DNA from: Nitrosopumilus sp.
GTDB taxonomy: Archaea; Thermoproteota; Nitrososphaeria; Nitrososphaerales; Nitrosopumilaceae
Direction of reading: 5' to 3'
Assembly (NCBI RefSeq): GCF_025698945.1
Contig: NZ_JAILWM010000001.1
Location: 764,617 to 828,616, forward strand
Length of the DNA: 64,000 bases
How positions within the stretch are numbered: position 1 is the stretch's first letter; every line of letters starts with the position of its first letter. The translations under genes were made by a program, and so were the position numbers. The notes under the pieces were generated by a model. That model did no database searches, was not told where the DNA came from, and was given only the letters and a program-made list of their open reading frames with translations. This document shows positions 27,704-36,100 of this stretch, piece after piece.

Positions 27704-28088
27704 TTATTTTTTTCTAAATGTTACAGTTTTTCCATCAGCAATTTTTAGAACAGATTTATCAGGAGAGATTATCTTCCCAATTATATTTACTGGGGATGCA
27801 GGGGTGATCTCACCTTTTTTACCAATTGGTGTAGGACCAAAAAATAAACAGATTGCCTTTCCTGTTGGCCAGTAAGCAACATCGTTAAGATTTACAGGAG
27901 ATTTTGCATTTTCCTCAGGCACATTGATTGGAGATGCGTTTGTGTAGATCTCCTCACCCCACACGTTGAGTCAATGTAAAGGGTAAATTGGATAAAAACT
28001 GCTTTACAGTTTGAGGAGAATTTACATCATCTAATTCTAAAATTATGTTTGATGTATTTGAAATGACAACATCAATCATTGTTTTCAT
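27704..28088 (-). pseudogene. Cyclophilin-like domain gene (TM1367/DUF369-type) split by a frameshift
   Basis: Two minus-strand frames join as one protein. ATG 28088 to TGA 27954 encodes 44 residues (MKTMIDVVISNTSNIILELD ... SPQTVKQFLSNLPF ... LTQRV). The other frame, from GTG 27964, continues with WGEEIYTNASP, 'DVAYWPTGKAICLFFGPTP' and 'ASPVNIIGKI'. Together they match the order of small cyclophilin-like proteins. Two missing bases (or one extra) in the short GT repeat near 27960-27966 would restore one frame of about 130 codons. It is either a recent pseudogene, a slippage polymorphism or a sequence error. Confidence 0.7.
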
Positions 28089-28137
28089 GGTTTTTGATGA
28101 TCTTTGAAATAAATATCCCTTTTTTGATCAGATAATT

Positions 28138-28395
28138 ATGGAAATTCACGTATACGACACATATGTCAAAGCCGCAGATGGTCATACCATGCACTTTGAT
28201 GTAATAACTGGTGAAAAAGATCACGATAAAGCCTTAGCATATGGCAAAGAGTGGTTACAATCAATCGGTGAAGGAGATGCAGTAATGACAACTAATGAAT
28301 GCCAATTCTGCCATTCACAAGGTGCACCAGAGCCTGTAGAACAGGCAATTAAGGAAAAAGGCTACTTTATACAAAAAATGGAAGGCTGTCCTTAA
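28138..28395 (+). CDS. DUF2024-family small protein
   Basis: The 85-residue protein starts MEIHVYDTYVKAADGHTMHF, the hallmark of DUF2024, and has 'ALAYGKEWLQSIGE' and a paired-Cys 'NECQFCHSQGAP' with a final CP. The family has a solved-fold representative but no established role. The Cys/His cluster could bind metal. Confidence 0.8.
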   Translation: MEIHVYDTYVKAADGHTMHFDVITGEKDHDKALAYGKEWLQSIGEGDAVMTTNECQFCHSQGAPEPVEQAIKEKGYFIQKMEGCP

Positions 28396-28446
28396 ACTTT
28401 TTTCTTTTTCTATAATGTTTTTTAAACAATCAATGGAGTTGATTTC

Positions 28447-28635
28447 ATGGAAGATAACAAATATTCAAAGTGGACAGTAGAAGGAGACAAAAAGACAAGA
28501 TGGATTTGTGGTTGTTTTCAAACTGCAGATGACTATTTCAAATTCTGCGACTTTCACAATGAAACTCTAAAGAAAGCAATTCAAGCTCAAGTTGATGAGT
28601 TAGACATGACTTTGGTAATTGAAGAGAAAACTTAG
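28447..28635 (+). CDS. Small cysteine-containing hypothetical protein
   Basis: A 62-residue soluble protein with 'TRWICGCFQTADDYFKFCDFHNE', giving CxC, C and H residues that could bind zinc, followed by an amphipathic helix. It is 51 bases after the DUF2024 gene on the same strand. Its stop interlocks with the pyrophosphatase stop (TTAG, 4-base overlap). Confidence 0.6.
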   Translation: MEDNKYSKWTVEGDKKTRWICGCFQTADDYFKFCDFHNETLKKAIQAQVDELDMTLVIEEKT

Positions 28636-30671
28636 ATTGCAATAATTGCTACAAATGCAGATACAAAGACTATTGCAATGGTATTTAGTAATTTGATTAC
28701 AGTGTTAAGAGCAGGACCTGCTGTATCTTTGTAAGGATCACCAATAATATCACCGACAACTGCTACTTTGTGAACCTCAGAACCTTTTTCTCCTTTCATC
28801 TCAACTAGCTTCTTTGCATTATCCCATGCACCACCAGTGTTTGCCAAATGATAAGCCAAAAGAATTCCAGTGACAACTGAACCCATTAACAATCCAGCTA
28901 CGGCAGTAGGACCTAGTAGAACACCTAAGATTATGGGGGCAGTTATTGCTACAATTGCTGGTTTCCATAGTTCTTTAATGGATGCAACTGTTGCAATATC
29001 TACACAGTTTGCATAATCTGGCTTTGATTTCCCTGTAAGAATTTCAGGATCCTCTTTGAATTGTCTTCGAACCTCATCTACCATCTTTCCTGCAGCTCTA
29101 GAAACACCATTGATTAGCTGGCCTGTAATAATAAATGGGATTAATCCACCAATTAATAGTCCCACAATAATTGCAGGATTTGTCAAACTGTAATCTAAAT
29201 CTAAAACACCTTCAAAGATATGTGCGGCCTCAAACTGAAATGCCTGAATCATGGCAAGCGCAGCTAGTGCAGCACTTGCAATTGCAAATCCTTTGGTTAC
29301 TGCTTTTGTTGTATTTCCAACTGCATCAATTTCATCTGTAACTTTACGGTTTTCCTCACCCATTCCAGTCATCTCAACTATTCCACCTGCATTATCTGCA
29401 ATTGGTCCAAATGCATCAATACTTAGAACAATGCCTGCAAGACTCAACATGGCCATTGCAGTAAGTGATGTTCCAAAGATTCCATACAGTACAGGATCTG
29501 CTCCTACAGGTGCAGCAGATGATGATATAGTGTAAGAGATGATAATTGCAACAACTAGTGCAATCATGAATGGTCCAGTTGATTGCATTCCTTTGATAAT
29601 TCCCATTAAAGTTAGTGATGCATATCCCCATTTTGCAGAATCTGCAATCTCTTTTACAGGGCCATGCTTGTAACTTGTGTAATAGTCTGTAATCTTCTGA
29701 ATGATTGGAACAAGAATAACACCAATTACAGTTGTACCAAATAATGCATATCCTGCATCAGATTTTTCAATGAATTGAGTAATGAATACAAAGTTTAATG
29801 CAATTGCAATTGCAGCTGAAACATAAAATGAACGATTAAGTGGCTTCATCACATCTGTAATATTCTTAGAGCCAACAATTACAACACCAATTATTGATGC
29901 AATCATTCCAGAAGAACCAATAAGAATTGGATAAAGGAAATAGTTTGGTGCACCAATTAATGCTGCAATTAGTAATGCTGCAAGAATTGTAACAATATAG
30001 GACTCGTAAACATCAGAACCCATTCCAGCGGCGTCACCTACGTTGTCACCTACATTATCTGCAATCGTTGCAGGATTTCTAGGATCATCTTCAGGAATGT
30101 TTGCCTCTACTTTTCCAACCAAATCAGCACCCATATCGGCTGCCTTTGTAAATATACCACCGCCAATTCTAATGAATAATGCAATTAGACTTGCTCCAAT
30201 ACCAACACCTGCAATAGTGATTGGGTCAGGATAAATTAGATAAAGACCAGTAATTGCTAATAATGCCATTGCAGGAACTGCAAGGCCAACAGTTGCTCCA
30301 CCTCTAAAAGCCATTGCAAATGTTTTACCTAATCCACTTCCACTTAGATTAGCTGCTCTTACTGCTGCTTTTACTGTAATTTTTAATGAAATAACTCCTG
30401 CAACTGCAGATAGTGTTGCACCAACTGCAAATGCTATTCCGTTTGAGGGTTGAAGAAACGCTCCAATAATTACCGATAATGCAATAGCTACTGGAACAAT
30501 AATTTTCATCTCTCTTTTTAGAAATGCCGCTGCACCTACTCGGACAGCATTTGAAATATCCATCATCTCTTTTGTTCCAGCAGGTTGCTTTGAAATCCAA
30601 GCAACCAATCCTCCTGCAACTAAAAATGATGCAATTCCTGCAATAAATGGCAGAATTTCAGATATTTCCAT
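28632..30671 (-). CDS. hppA: Membrane-bound ion-pumping pyrophosphatase
   Basis: The enzyme couples pyrophosphate hydrolysis to ion export. The 679-residue protein has about 16 helices, the substrate-binding 'DMGADLVGKVEANIPEDD' and 'NVGDNVGDAAGMGSD' loops, and a C-terminal 'GDIIGDPYKDTAGPALN'. In the segment 'GNTTKAVTKGFAIASAALA' a Lys follows GNTT, where potassium-dependent enzymes have Ala, so this is probably the potassium-independent proton-pumping type. A TATA box (30700-30708) lies about 33 bases upstream. Confidence 0.95.
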   Translation of the reverse strand: MEISEILPFIAGIASFLVAGGLVAWISKQPAGTKEMMDISNAVRVGAAAFLKREMKIIVPVAIALSVIIGAFLQPSNGIAFAVGATLSAVAGVISLKITVKAAVRAANLSGSGLGKTFAMAFRGGATVGLAVPAMALLAITGLYLIYPDPITIAGVGIGASLIALFIRIGGGIFTKAADMGADLVGKVEANIPEDDPRNPATIADNVGDNVGDAAGMGSDVYESYIVTILAALLIAALIGAPNYFLYPILIGSSGMIASIIGVVIVGSKNITDVMKPLNRSFYVSAAIAIALNFVFITQFIEKSDAGYALFGTTVIGVILVPIIQKITDYYTSYKHGPVKEIADSAKWGYASLTLMGIIKGMQSTGPFMIALVVAIIISYTISSSAAPVGADPVLYGIFGTSLTAMAMLSLAGIVLSIDAFGPIADNAGGIVEMTGMGEENRKVTDEIDAVGNTTKAVTKGFAIASAALAALAMIQAFQFEAAHIFEGVLDLDYSLTNPAIIVGLLIGGLIPFIITGQLINGVSRAAGKMVDEVRRQFKEDPEILTGKSKPDYANCVDIATVASIKELWKPAIVAITAPIILGVLLGPTAVAGLLMGSVVTGILLAYHLANTGGAWDNAKKLVEMKGEKGSEVHKVAVVGDIIGDPYKDTAGPALNTVIKLLNTIAIVFVSAFVAIIAI

Positions 30672-30707
30672 GTTATACTCAGCTTGCCCCTTTCTGGGAA
30701 ATATAAA

Positions 30708-31085
30708 TCAAATAGCAGAAATTTTACTTCTTTTTCTATATGGTAAAAATGATTTTCCCCTAAGTCCTTGTCTTACCAATTTATTGAATCTCTTACCATG
30801 TGCAAGATATGGAAATCTCATATGGATCAGTTCATGAACTATAGTATTCTCCAAAGTTTTTTCATCTGGAATTTTTCGGACATTGATAAAGACAAGATTA
30901 TGTTGCAAGTATGATACTCCATAATACTTGTATGCAGATGTTCTTCTTCCCTCAGTCATTTCTTTTGGAGTGTCTAGTACTTCTTTAGTTGATAATAGAA
31001 TTTGAGGTTCAGGAATTGAGAAACGATTAGAGTAGATACCAACTTTTTCTAAAATGGACAACCTAAGTTCAGGGTCTAGTTTCAT
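30708..31085 (-). CDS. HExxH metallopeptidase-like protein (YgjP/SprT-like)
   Basis: The 125-residue protein has 'TIVHELIHMRFPYLAHGKRFNKLVRQGL', i.e. HExxH followed by a downstream H-G-x-x-F, as in YgjP/DUF45 and SprT-like zinc proteins. The upstream 'YLQHNLVFINVRKIPDE' strand fits that fold. The substrate is unknown. It is 36 bases upstream of hppA on the same strand. Confidence 0.75.
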   Translation of the reverse strand: MKLDPELRLSILEKVGIYSNRFSIPEPQILLSTKEVLDTPKEMTEGRRTSAYKYYGVSYLQHNLVFINVRKIPDEKTLENTIVHELIHMRFPYLAHGKRFNKLVRQGLRGKSFLPYRKRSKISAI

Positions 31086-31177
31086 AATATCATGTAATGG
31101 AATCTGTGTTTATCTTCAAATGTCAATTGTTGTGAGAATTTTGGTTGATTTTGATTCTATAAAATAATGAATTAATA

Positions 31178-31236
31178 GGGTCAGAGGTTTTAGTAGAGTA
31201 ATCACAAATCATACAGCCACCGTCTCATCATACCCC
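31178..31236 (-). ncRNA. Candidate C/D box guide sRNA
   Basis: Read on the minus strand, the element starts with GGGGT (31236-31232), continues with a perfect box C ATGATGA (31231-31225) and ends with box D CTGA (31184-31181) followed by CCC (31180-31178). The flanking G and C runs can close the terminal stem. The 59-base length is right for an archaeal C/D sRNA. Internal boxes are degenerate: CTGT could be D' and GTGATTA could be C'. It begins two bases after the stop of the dephospho-CoA kinase gene, in a 153-base gap with no protein gene. Confidence 0.55.
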
Positions 31237-31238
31237 AA

Positions 31239-31733
31239 TTATTCCATTAAATCAAGAAGTCTTTGTGCTTTATTTCTAATTTCTGTAGTAATTTTAGTTA
31301 TAACTAGTCCTTCGTTTGGCTGTCCATACATAACTATTGAATTTTCCGGAGCGTAAATACAGACAGGCAATACCAAGAGGTCTTCTTCACCATTAACAAG
31401 TATTCTTACAGGGGGTTTCATGGAAAAAGATTTTTTGATTACATCAATGCTTTGAGATGTGATCTCAGCTGCTGGATTATCAATTTGTAATTCAGTGGCA
31501 TTTGATAATTTGGTTGGTTCTCTTTTCTTACGTTTTTCTTTCCCATCAATTATCTGAAGGGATGGAATCATACCAAAATCAATCATCTTCTCAGTGGTTC
31601 TATCACCTACTGTAATGATAAATGAATTTTCAGGGAGGAATTTTTTTATATTTTCTTTATTTGCTTTAATTTCAGGTAACAATATTCCTAGAGGAGTCTT
31701 CAGTTGGTCTCTAATAGAATCAGGAAGTTTCAC
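31239..31733 (-). CDS. GTP-dependent dephospho-CoA kinase (DUF359 family)
   Basis: This is the last step of archaeal coenzyme A synthesis. The 164-residue protein starts with GTG and has the family's 'TVGDRTTEKMIDFG', 'LQIIDGKEKRKKRE', 'RILVNGEEDLLVLP' and 'VMYGQPNEGLV' segments. CoA demand is high in organisms that fix carbon by the 3-hydroxypropionate/4-hydroxybutyrate cycle. It lies 11 bases after the Mrp gene on the same strand, so they are probably co-transcribed. Confidence 0.88.
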   Translation of the reverse strand: MKLPDSIRDQLKTPLGILLPEIKANKENIKKFLPENSFIITVGDRTTEKMIDFGMIPSLQIIDGKEKRKKREPTKLSNATELQIDNPAAEITSQSIDVIKKSFSMKPPVRILVNGEEDLLVLPVCIYAPENSIVMYGQPNEGLVITKITTEIRNKAQRLLDLME

Positions 31734-31744
31734 AGAAATCGCGG

Positions 31745-32854
31745 CTAGTTAGTACTTGCCTCAGGTGCAGACTCGCCAGAACTTTCAGATTTCATCTCTT
31801 CTTGTAGTTTTGATGCAAGAATACTACATTGAGCTGCAATGTTTTTTGCACTAGTTCTAAAAGCTTGTGCACTTGGAGAATCAGGATTTGTAATCATAAT
31901 TGGTTTTCCCAAATCAGAACCAGACATAATTCCAGAGTTTAGTGGGATTTCACCTAAGAAAGGAATCTTAAATTGTTCACTGATCTTTTTTGCACCACCA
32001 TCGCCAAAGATGTAATGTTTATCACTACAATTTGGACAGATAAAGTGACTCATATTTTCCACTACTCCAATAATTGGAACATTTAATTTTTCAAACATTC
32101 CAATTGCTTTTACTGCAACATTACTTGCAACATCTTGCGGAGTAGTAACTACAAGAATTCCTGTAATTGGAATTGTTTGTGCTAATGTCAATGGAATATC
32201 ACCAGTACCAGGAGGAAGATCAACTATAAGATAATCTAAATCAGACCAATTAGTATCAACTAGGAATTGTTTTAAAATACCTGAGATTATAGGACCACGA
32301 TAAATTGCTGCTTGATGGGATTGCTCTGCAAAGAAACCAAAAGACACTACCTGCAATCCATTTGATTTTGCTGGCTGAAGTTTATTGTCTTCTACTTCCA
32401 TATATCCATCTTTCATTCCAAGCATCAAAGGAATGCTAGGACCATAGATATCAGCATCAAGTAAACCAACTTTGGCTCCAGTTTGAGATAATGCAAGAGC
32501 TAAATTCAATGCTACTGTTGATTTTCCTACACCACCTTTACCGCTTGCCACACCAATAATATTTTTCACAGTTGCCATTCCAGTATCAGCATCAAGGGAA
32601 CGACCTTCCATGACTTTGGCAGTCACATTCATATCAAAATTCTTTAAGTCAGTAAGTTCTCCAATTGCCTTTCTAACATCATCTTCAATCTCAACGTTGA
32701 AGGGACATGCAGGAGTTGTTAATTCTAAAGTAAATTTGAGATTTCCATCATTAAGTTCCAAGTCTTTAATCATTCCCATTGAAACGATATCTTTTTTCAA
32801 ATCAGGATCAATTACTGTACTGAGCTTTTCTAGAACTTGGTCTATTCCTACCAT
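31745..32854 (-). CDS. Mrp/NBP35-type Fe-S cluster carrier ATPase with MIP18 domain
   Basis: The 369-residue protein begins with a DUF59/MIP18 domain (about residues 1-90: 'VLEKLSTVIDPDLKKDIVSMGMIKDL'). It continues as a P-loop ATPase with the deviant Walker A 'GKGGVGKST' and a CxxC pair in 'HFICPNCSDKH' that can hold a bridging Fe-S cluster at the dimer interface. The C-terminal tail is polar. The frame opens at 32902, but the ATG at 32854 fits the domain start. Role: delivery of Fe-S clusters to apo-proteins. Confidence 0.92.
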   Translation of the reverse strand: MVGIDQVLEKLSTVIDPDLKKDIVSMGMIKDLELNDGNLKFTLELTTPACPFNVEIEDDVRKAIGELTDLKNFDMNVTAKVMEGRSLDADTGMATVKNIIGVASGKGGVGKSTVALNLALALSQTGAKVGLLDADIYGPSIPLMLGMKDGYMEVEDNKLQPAKSNGLQVVSFGFFAEQSHQAAIYRGPIISGILKQFLVDTNWSDLDYLIVDLPPGTGDIPLTLAQTIPITGILVVTTPQDVASNVAVKAIGMFEKLNVPIIGVVENMSHFICPNCSDKHYIFGDGGAKKISEQFKIPFLGEIPLNSGIMSGSDLGKPIMITNPDSPSAQAFRTSAKNIAAQCSILASKLQEEMKSESSGESAPEASTN

Positions 32855-33002
32855 TGCGTAAAAAAGCCATTGAACATTATTTAAACATAAGTTACATAAC
32901 AAAAGAAATTGTCATTTATTTGAAAAATTGCCAAAATCTTTGGAATTTTCAGCCTAAATTACCCAAAGATTCATAAATTCAAATTCAAGAAAAATATCAC
33001 AG

Positions 33003-33593
33003 TTGTTTTCTATATCTACCCTAGTTGATGTTGTTAGGATTCCTCCAAGCTTATTTGGAACTACACTCAAAAAGGCAGCAGTAAACATACTCAAAGAAAA
33101 GTACGAGAGCATGATTAATGCTGATTTGGGATATATCATTATGATTTTAGACGCCAAAGTTGATGAAATGGGAAAAATGATTGCAGGAGACGGTGGAACA
33201 TTTCACAAAGTTGAATTTGAAGCATTAACATTTTATCCAAAATTACAAGAGATTGTACAAGGAGAGATCGTAGACATTACAGACTTTGGAGCATTTGTAA
33301 GAATTGGTCCAACTGATGCATTGCTTCACTTATCTCAAGTAATGGACGATTATCTGAAGAGCGATGTAAAGTCTGGAATGATTTTAGCTAATCAAAGCGG
33401 AAGAACACTAAAAGTTGGTTCAACACTTCGTGCAAGAATTACAGCTGTATCTCTAGGAAAAGCAGCTGCAATGGGAAAGATTGGAATTACTTGTAGACAA
33501 CCATTCCTTGGTGCTGATGCATGGATTGAAGAAGAGATAAAGAAAGCAGGTGGAGAAGAACCTGCAAAAGAAGCTAAAGTAGAGGCAAGTTAA
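33003..33593 (+). CDS. rpo7: DNA-directed RNA polymerase subunit Rpo7 (RpoE')
   Basis: This is a stalk subunit of archaeal RNA polymerase. The 196-residue protein starts with TTG. It has the N-terminal RNP-like 'VDVVRIPPSLFG' and 'GYIIMILDAK' and a C-terminal S1/OB domain with 'GEIVDITDFGAFVRIGPTDALLH'. An acidic/Ala tail of about 15 residues follows. The spt4 gene starts 1 base after its stop, the usual archaeal order. Confidence 0.95.
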   Translation: MFSISTLVDVVRIPPSLFGTTLKKAAVNILKEKYESMINADLGYIIMILDAKVDEMGKMIAGDGGTFHKVEFEALTFYPKLQEIVQGEIVDITDFGAFVRIGPTDALLHLSQVMDDYLKSDVKSGMILANQSGRTLKVGSTLRARITAVSLGKAAAMGKIGITCRQPFLGADAWIEEEIKKAGGEEPAKEAKVEAS

Positions 33594-33594
33594 G

Positions 33595-33783
33595 ATGGCA
33601 CGAGAGATGGCTTGCAGAAAATGCAAATTTGTTACAACAGGAAAAGTTTGTCCTGTTTGTAAATCATCGGACTTGACACCTGATTGGAATGGAATTGTAC
33701 TAGTAGTTGATCCAACAAATTCAGAGATATCAAAAACTTTAGGCATCACTCAAAAAGGAAAGTACGCAATTAAAGTTACATAA
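33595..33783 (+). CDS. spt4: Transcription elongation factor Spt4
   Basis: The 62-residue zinc protein (formerly RpoE'') has 'CRKCKFVTTGKVCPVCKS', four Cys for one zinc ion, and the 'DWNGIVLVVDPTNSEISKTLGI' region that binds the NGN domain of Spt5. The Spt4-Spt5 clamp raises polymerase processivity. It is directly downstream of rpo7. Confidence 0.94.
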   Translation: MAREMACRKCKFVTTGKVCPVCKSSDLTPDWNGIVLVVDPTNSEISKTLGITQKGKYAIKVT

Positions 33784-33829
33784 AAAAAATTCTAAATCTT
33801 TAAAATTATAGATAGATTGTATCAGTGTA

Positions 33830-34645
33830 TTGACATTTAATTCTAAAAGACAATTATCAGAATTTCTATCTGAAGATATAGGAAAAGGCGATATAACAAG
33901 TAAATTACTCTCCAAAAAAAAGATCACAGCCAGAATAATATCAAGAGAGAACGCAATAGTTGCAGGAGTAGAATATGCCAAAGAGATTTTCAGATTAAAA
34001 GGATGTAATGTCGCCATATCAAAAAAAGACGGTACAAAAGTCAAACCCAATCAGACTATAATGAGCATAGTAGGAGATGCAGGAAGAATTCTAACATGTG
34101 AGAGAACAGCATTAAATTTACTTTCCAGAATGAGTGGAATTGCAACTCAAACAAATGAATTGGTAAAACAAATTCCAAACAAAACCAAAGTTTATGCAAC
34201 AAGAAAGACGGCACCAGGACTTAGATATTTTGACAAGGAGGCAGTAGAAATTGGAGGAGGAAAAAAACACAGACTAAGACTAGATGAGATGATAATGATA
34301 AAAGACAACCATATTGCAGTAGAGGGTTCATTGTCAGCACTAATAAAAAAAGCAAAGAAAAAATACAAAAAATTCGAAATTGAAGTTGAAAATATACCAG
34401 ATGCAATTCTTGCGGCAAGAGAAGGTGCAACTATCATCATGTTAGATAATTTTCCTCCATCAAAAATTAAAAAAACAATCAAAGTTCTAAAAAACAAAAA
34501 ATTACGTAGTAAAGTGATGCTTGAAGCATCAGGTGGAATTAATTCAAAAAATATTCACAATTATGGAAAAACAGGAGTAGATATAATTTCTGTTGGAAGC
34601 ATTACAAATTCTGTAAAAGGAATTGATATGAGTTTAGAGATCTAA
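33830..34645 (+). CDS. nadC: Nicotinate-nucleotide pyrophosphorylase (quinolinate phosphoribosyltransferase)
   Basis: The enzyme converts quinolinate and PRPP to nicotinate mononucleotide. The 271-residue protein starts with TTG and has 'SEDIGKGDITSKLL', 'RTALNLLSRMSGIAT', 'ATRKTAPGLRYFDKEAVEIGG', 'HRLRLDEMIMIKDNH' and the C-terminal barrel 'LEASGGINSKNI'. NadA and NadX for the preceding steps lie about 1 kb downstream on the other strand. Its stop interlocks with that of the TPR gene (CTAA). Confidence 0.95.
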   Translation: MTFNSKRQLSEFLSEDIGKGDITSKLLSKKKITARIISRENAIVAGVEYAKEIFRLKGCNVAISKKDGTKVKPNQTIMSIVGDAGRILTCERTALNLLSRMSGIATQTNELVKQIPNKTKVYATRKTAPGLRYFDKEAVEIGGGKKHRLRLDEMIMIKDNHIAVEGSLSALIKKAKKKYKKFEIEVENIPDAILAAREGATIIMLDNFPPSKIKKTIKVLKNKKLRSKVMLEASGGINSKNIHNYGKTGVDIISVGSITNSVKGIDMSLEI

Positions 34646-35034
34646 GACTCTAGTTGAGATAATAGTTCTGCTACTGATTTATTTTTTGGATCAATCTCTT
34701 TAATTTTATCACAGCACTGAATTGCAAGTTTATTTTCATTTAATTTTTGATGAGAATAAGCCTTTAACAACAAGACATCAATATCATAAGAACCAATTTC
34801 AAGGGCCTTACCAAAGTAAGAGATTGCTGTTCTATACTTCTTTTTGAGATAACATATTCCTCCTACAGTAAACAAAACATCATGATTGTTAGGAACTTTG
34901 GCCAAATATTCTGTGCCTGATTTTAGTGCCTCATCATATTTTTTTTCTTTGACCAATTTTTGGAGTTCTTTGATCTTTGCTACATTTTTTTTCTTTTGAG
35001 GATCTTTTGGTTCTCGTCTAAACAATCCAACCAA
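34642..35034 (-). CDS. Tetratricopeptide-repeat protein
   Basis: The 130-residue protein starts with TTG. Three TPR-like helix pairs are visible: 'ALKSGTEYLAKVPNNHDVLFTVGGICYLKKKYRTAISYFGKALEI', then 'AYSHQKLNENKLAIQCCDKIKEIDP'. It is a protein-protein interaction module with an unknown partner. It lies 15 bases after nadA on the same strand and is probably co-transcribed with it. Confidence 0.85.
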   Translation of the reverse strand: MVGLFRREPKDPQKKKNVAKIKELQKLVKEKKYDEALKSGTEYLAKVPNNHDVLFTVGGICYLKKKYRTAISYFGKALEIGSYDIDVLLLKAYSHQKLNENKLAIQCCDKIKEIDPKNKSVAELLSQLES

Positions 35035-35049
35035 AGCAATTCACGTTGA

Positions 35050-36006
35050 TTAGCTGATTTCAAGCATTCTATCAATTGCTAAACGAGCTTTGTCTGCAAT
35101 TTCTTTAGGTACTGTGATGACATTTTTTTCATTTACTAATGCATCATATACTTTCTCAAGTGTAATCATCTTCATGTATTGACATTCAGCCTTATCTGAT
35201 GCTGGAATGAATGTTTTGCCAGGATTTTGTTGTCGCATCTTATATAAAATTCCAGTTTCAGTTGCAACAACAAAATTCTTTGCGGTAGATTGACTGACAT
35301 GATTTAGCATTCCTTCAGTTGAAAGAATTGAAACTTTTTTATCATCATAACTTCCATCTGCAACATCATACATCATAGGAGTAGTACAACTACATTCAGG
35401 ATGAATGACAAATTCTGCATCTTTAATTGAATCTATTTTCTTAATCACATCTTCAGCTGTTATTCCTGCATGTACATGACATTCACCAGCCCAAATATGC
35501 ATATTTTTTCTACCAGTAACTTTGGCAACATAAGATCCCAAAAACATATCAGGTAAGAATAAAATTTCTTTATCTTCTGGAATTGCTTTCACAACATTAA
35601 TTGCATTAGATGATGTACAACAATAATCAAGTTCTGCTTTAATCTCAGCTGTTGTATTCACATATCCTACTGTAATTGCACCAGGATGCTGTTTCTTCCA
35701 ATTTCTTAATTCATCTACAGTAATTGAATCAGACAACGAACATCCAGCTTCCAAGTCTGGCAGTAAAACTTTTTTTTCTGGACTAATTATTGCAGCAGTT
35801 TCTGCCATAAAGTTAACACCGCAAAACAGAATAGTTTTTTGTGATACTGTAGCTGCTTGTCTTGAAAGCCCTAAAGAGTCTCCTGTAAAATCTGCTACGT
35901 CTTGTACATCTGGAATTTGGTAATTATGTGCTAAAATTACCACATCTTTCTCCTTCTTGAGCCGTATTATTTCATCTTTGAGCTCTGATGATTGTTGTAC
36001 AAGCAT
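35050..36006 (-). CDS. nadA: Quinolinate synthase
   Basis: The enzyme condenses iminoaspartate with dihydroxyacetone phosphate. The 318-residue protein has the 'VILAHNYQIPDVQDVADFTGDS' start, 'CGVNFMAETAAI' and three Cys for the 4Fe-4S cluster: C in 'FCGVNFM', in 'HPECSC' and in 'KAECQYM'. A palindrome 78 bases upstream (36084-36098) may control it. With NadX it makes quinolinate from aspartate. Confidence 0.95.
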   Translation of the reverse strand: MLVQQSSELKDEIIRLKKEKDVVILAHNYQIPDVQDVADFTGDSLGLSRQAATVSQKTILFCGVNFMAETAAIISPEKKVLLPDLEAGCSLSDSITVDELRNWKKQHPGAITVGYVNTTAEIKAELDYCCTSSNAINVVKAIPEDKEILFLPDMFLGSYVAKVTGRKNMHIWAGECHVHAGITAEDVIKKIDSIKDAEFVIHPECSCTTPMMYDVADGSYDDKKVSILSTEGMLNHVSQSTAKNFVVATETGILYKMRQQNPGKTFIPASDKAECQYMKMITLEKVYDALVNEKNVITVPKEIADKARLAIDRMLEIS

Positions 36007-36083
36007 GATACATGAAAAAGTGGAATTTGAGGTGATTTAAAGAAAGGGAAGATGTCTAGAATTCTCTGAAATCCCATCAAATG

Positions 36084-36098
36084 TGGCAATTATTGCCA
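36084..36098. promoter_or_regulatory. Perfect palindrome between nadX and nadA, possible operator
   Basis: TGGCAAT-T-ATTGCCA is a 7+1+7 perfect dyad in the 94-base gap between the nadX stop and the nadA start. A homodimeric repressor could bind it, or it could form a weak hairpin in the nadX 3' end. No U tract follows, so a simple intrinsic terminator is less likely. Confidence 0.45.
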
Positions 36099-36100
36099 TA

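Noticed and set aside
31178..31236. Possible tRNA-like element with GGGT/ACCC ends
   Set aside because: No T arm or anticodon arm can be drawn; C and D boxes explain the ends better.
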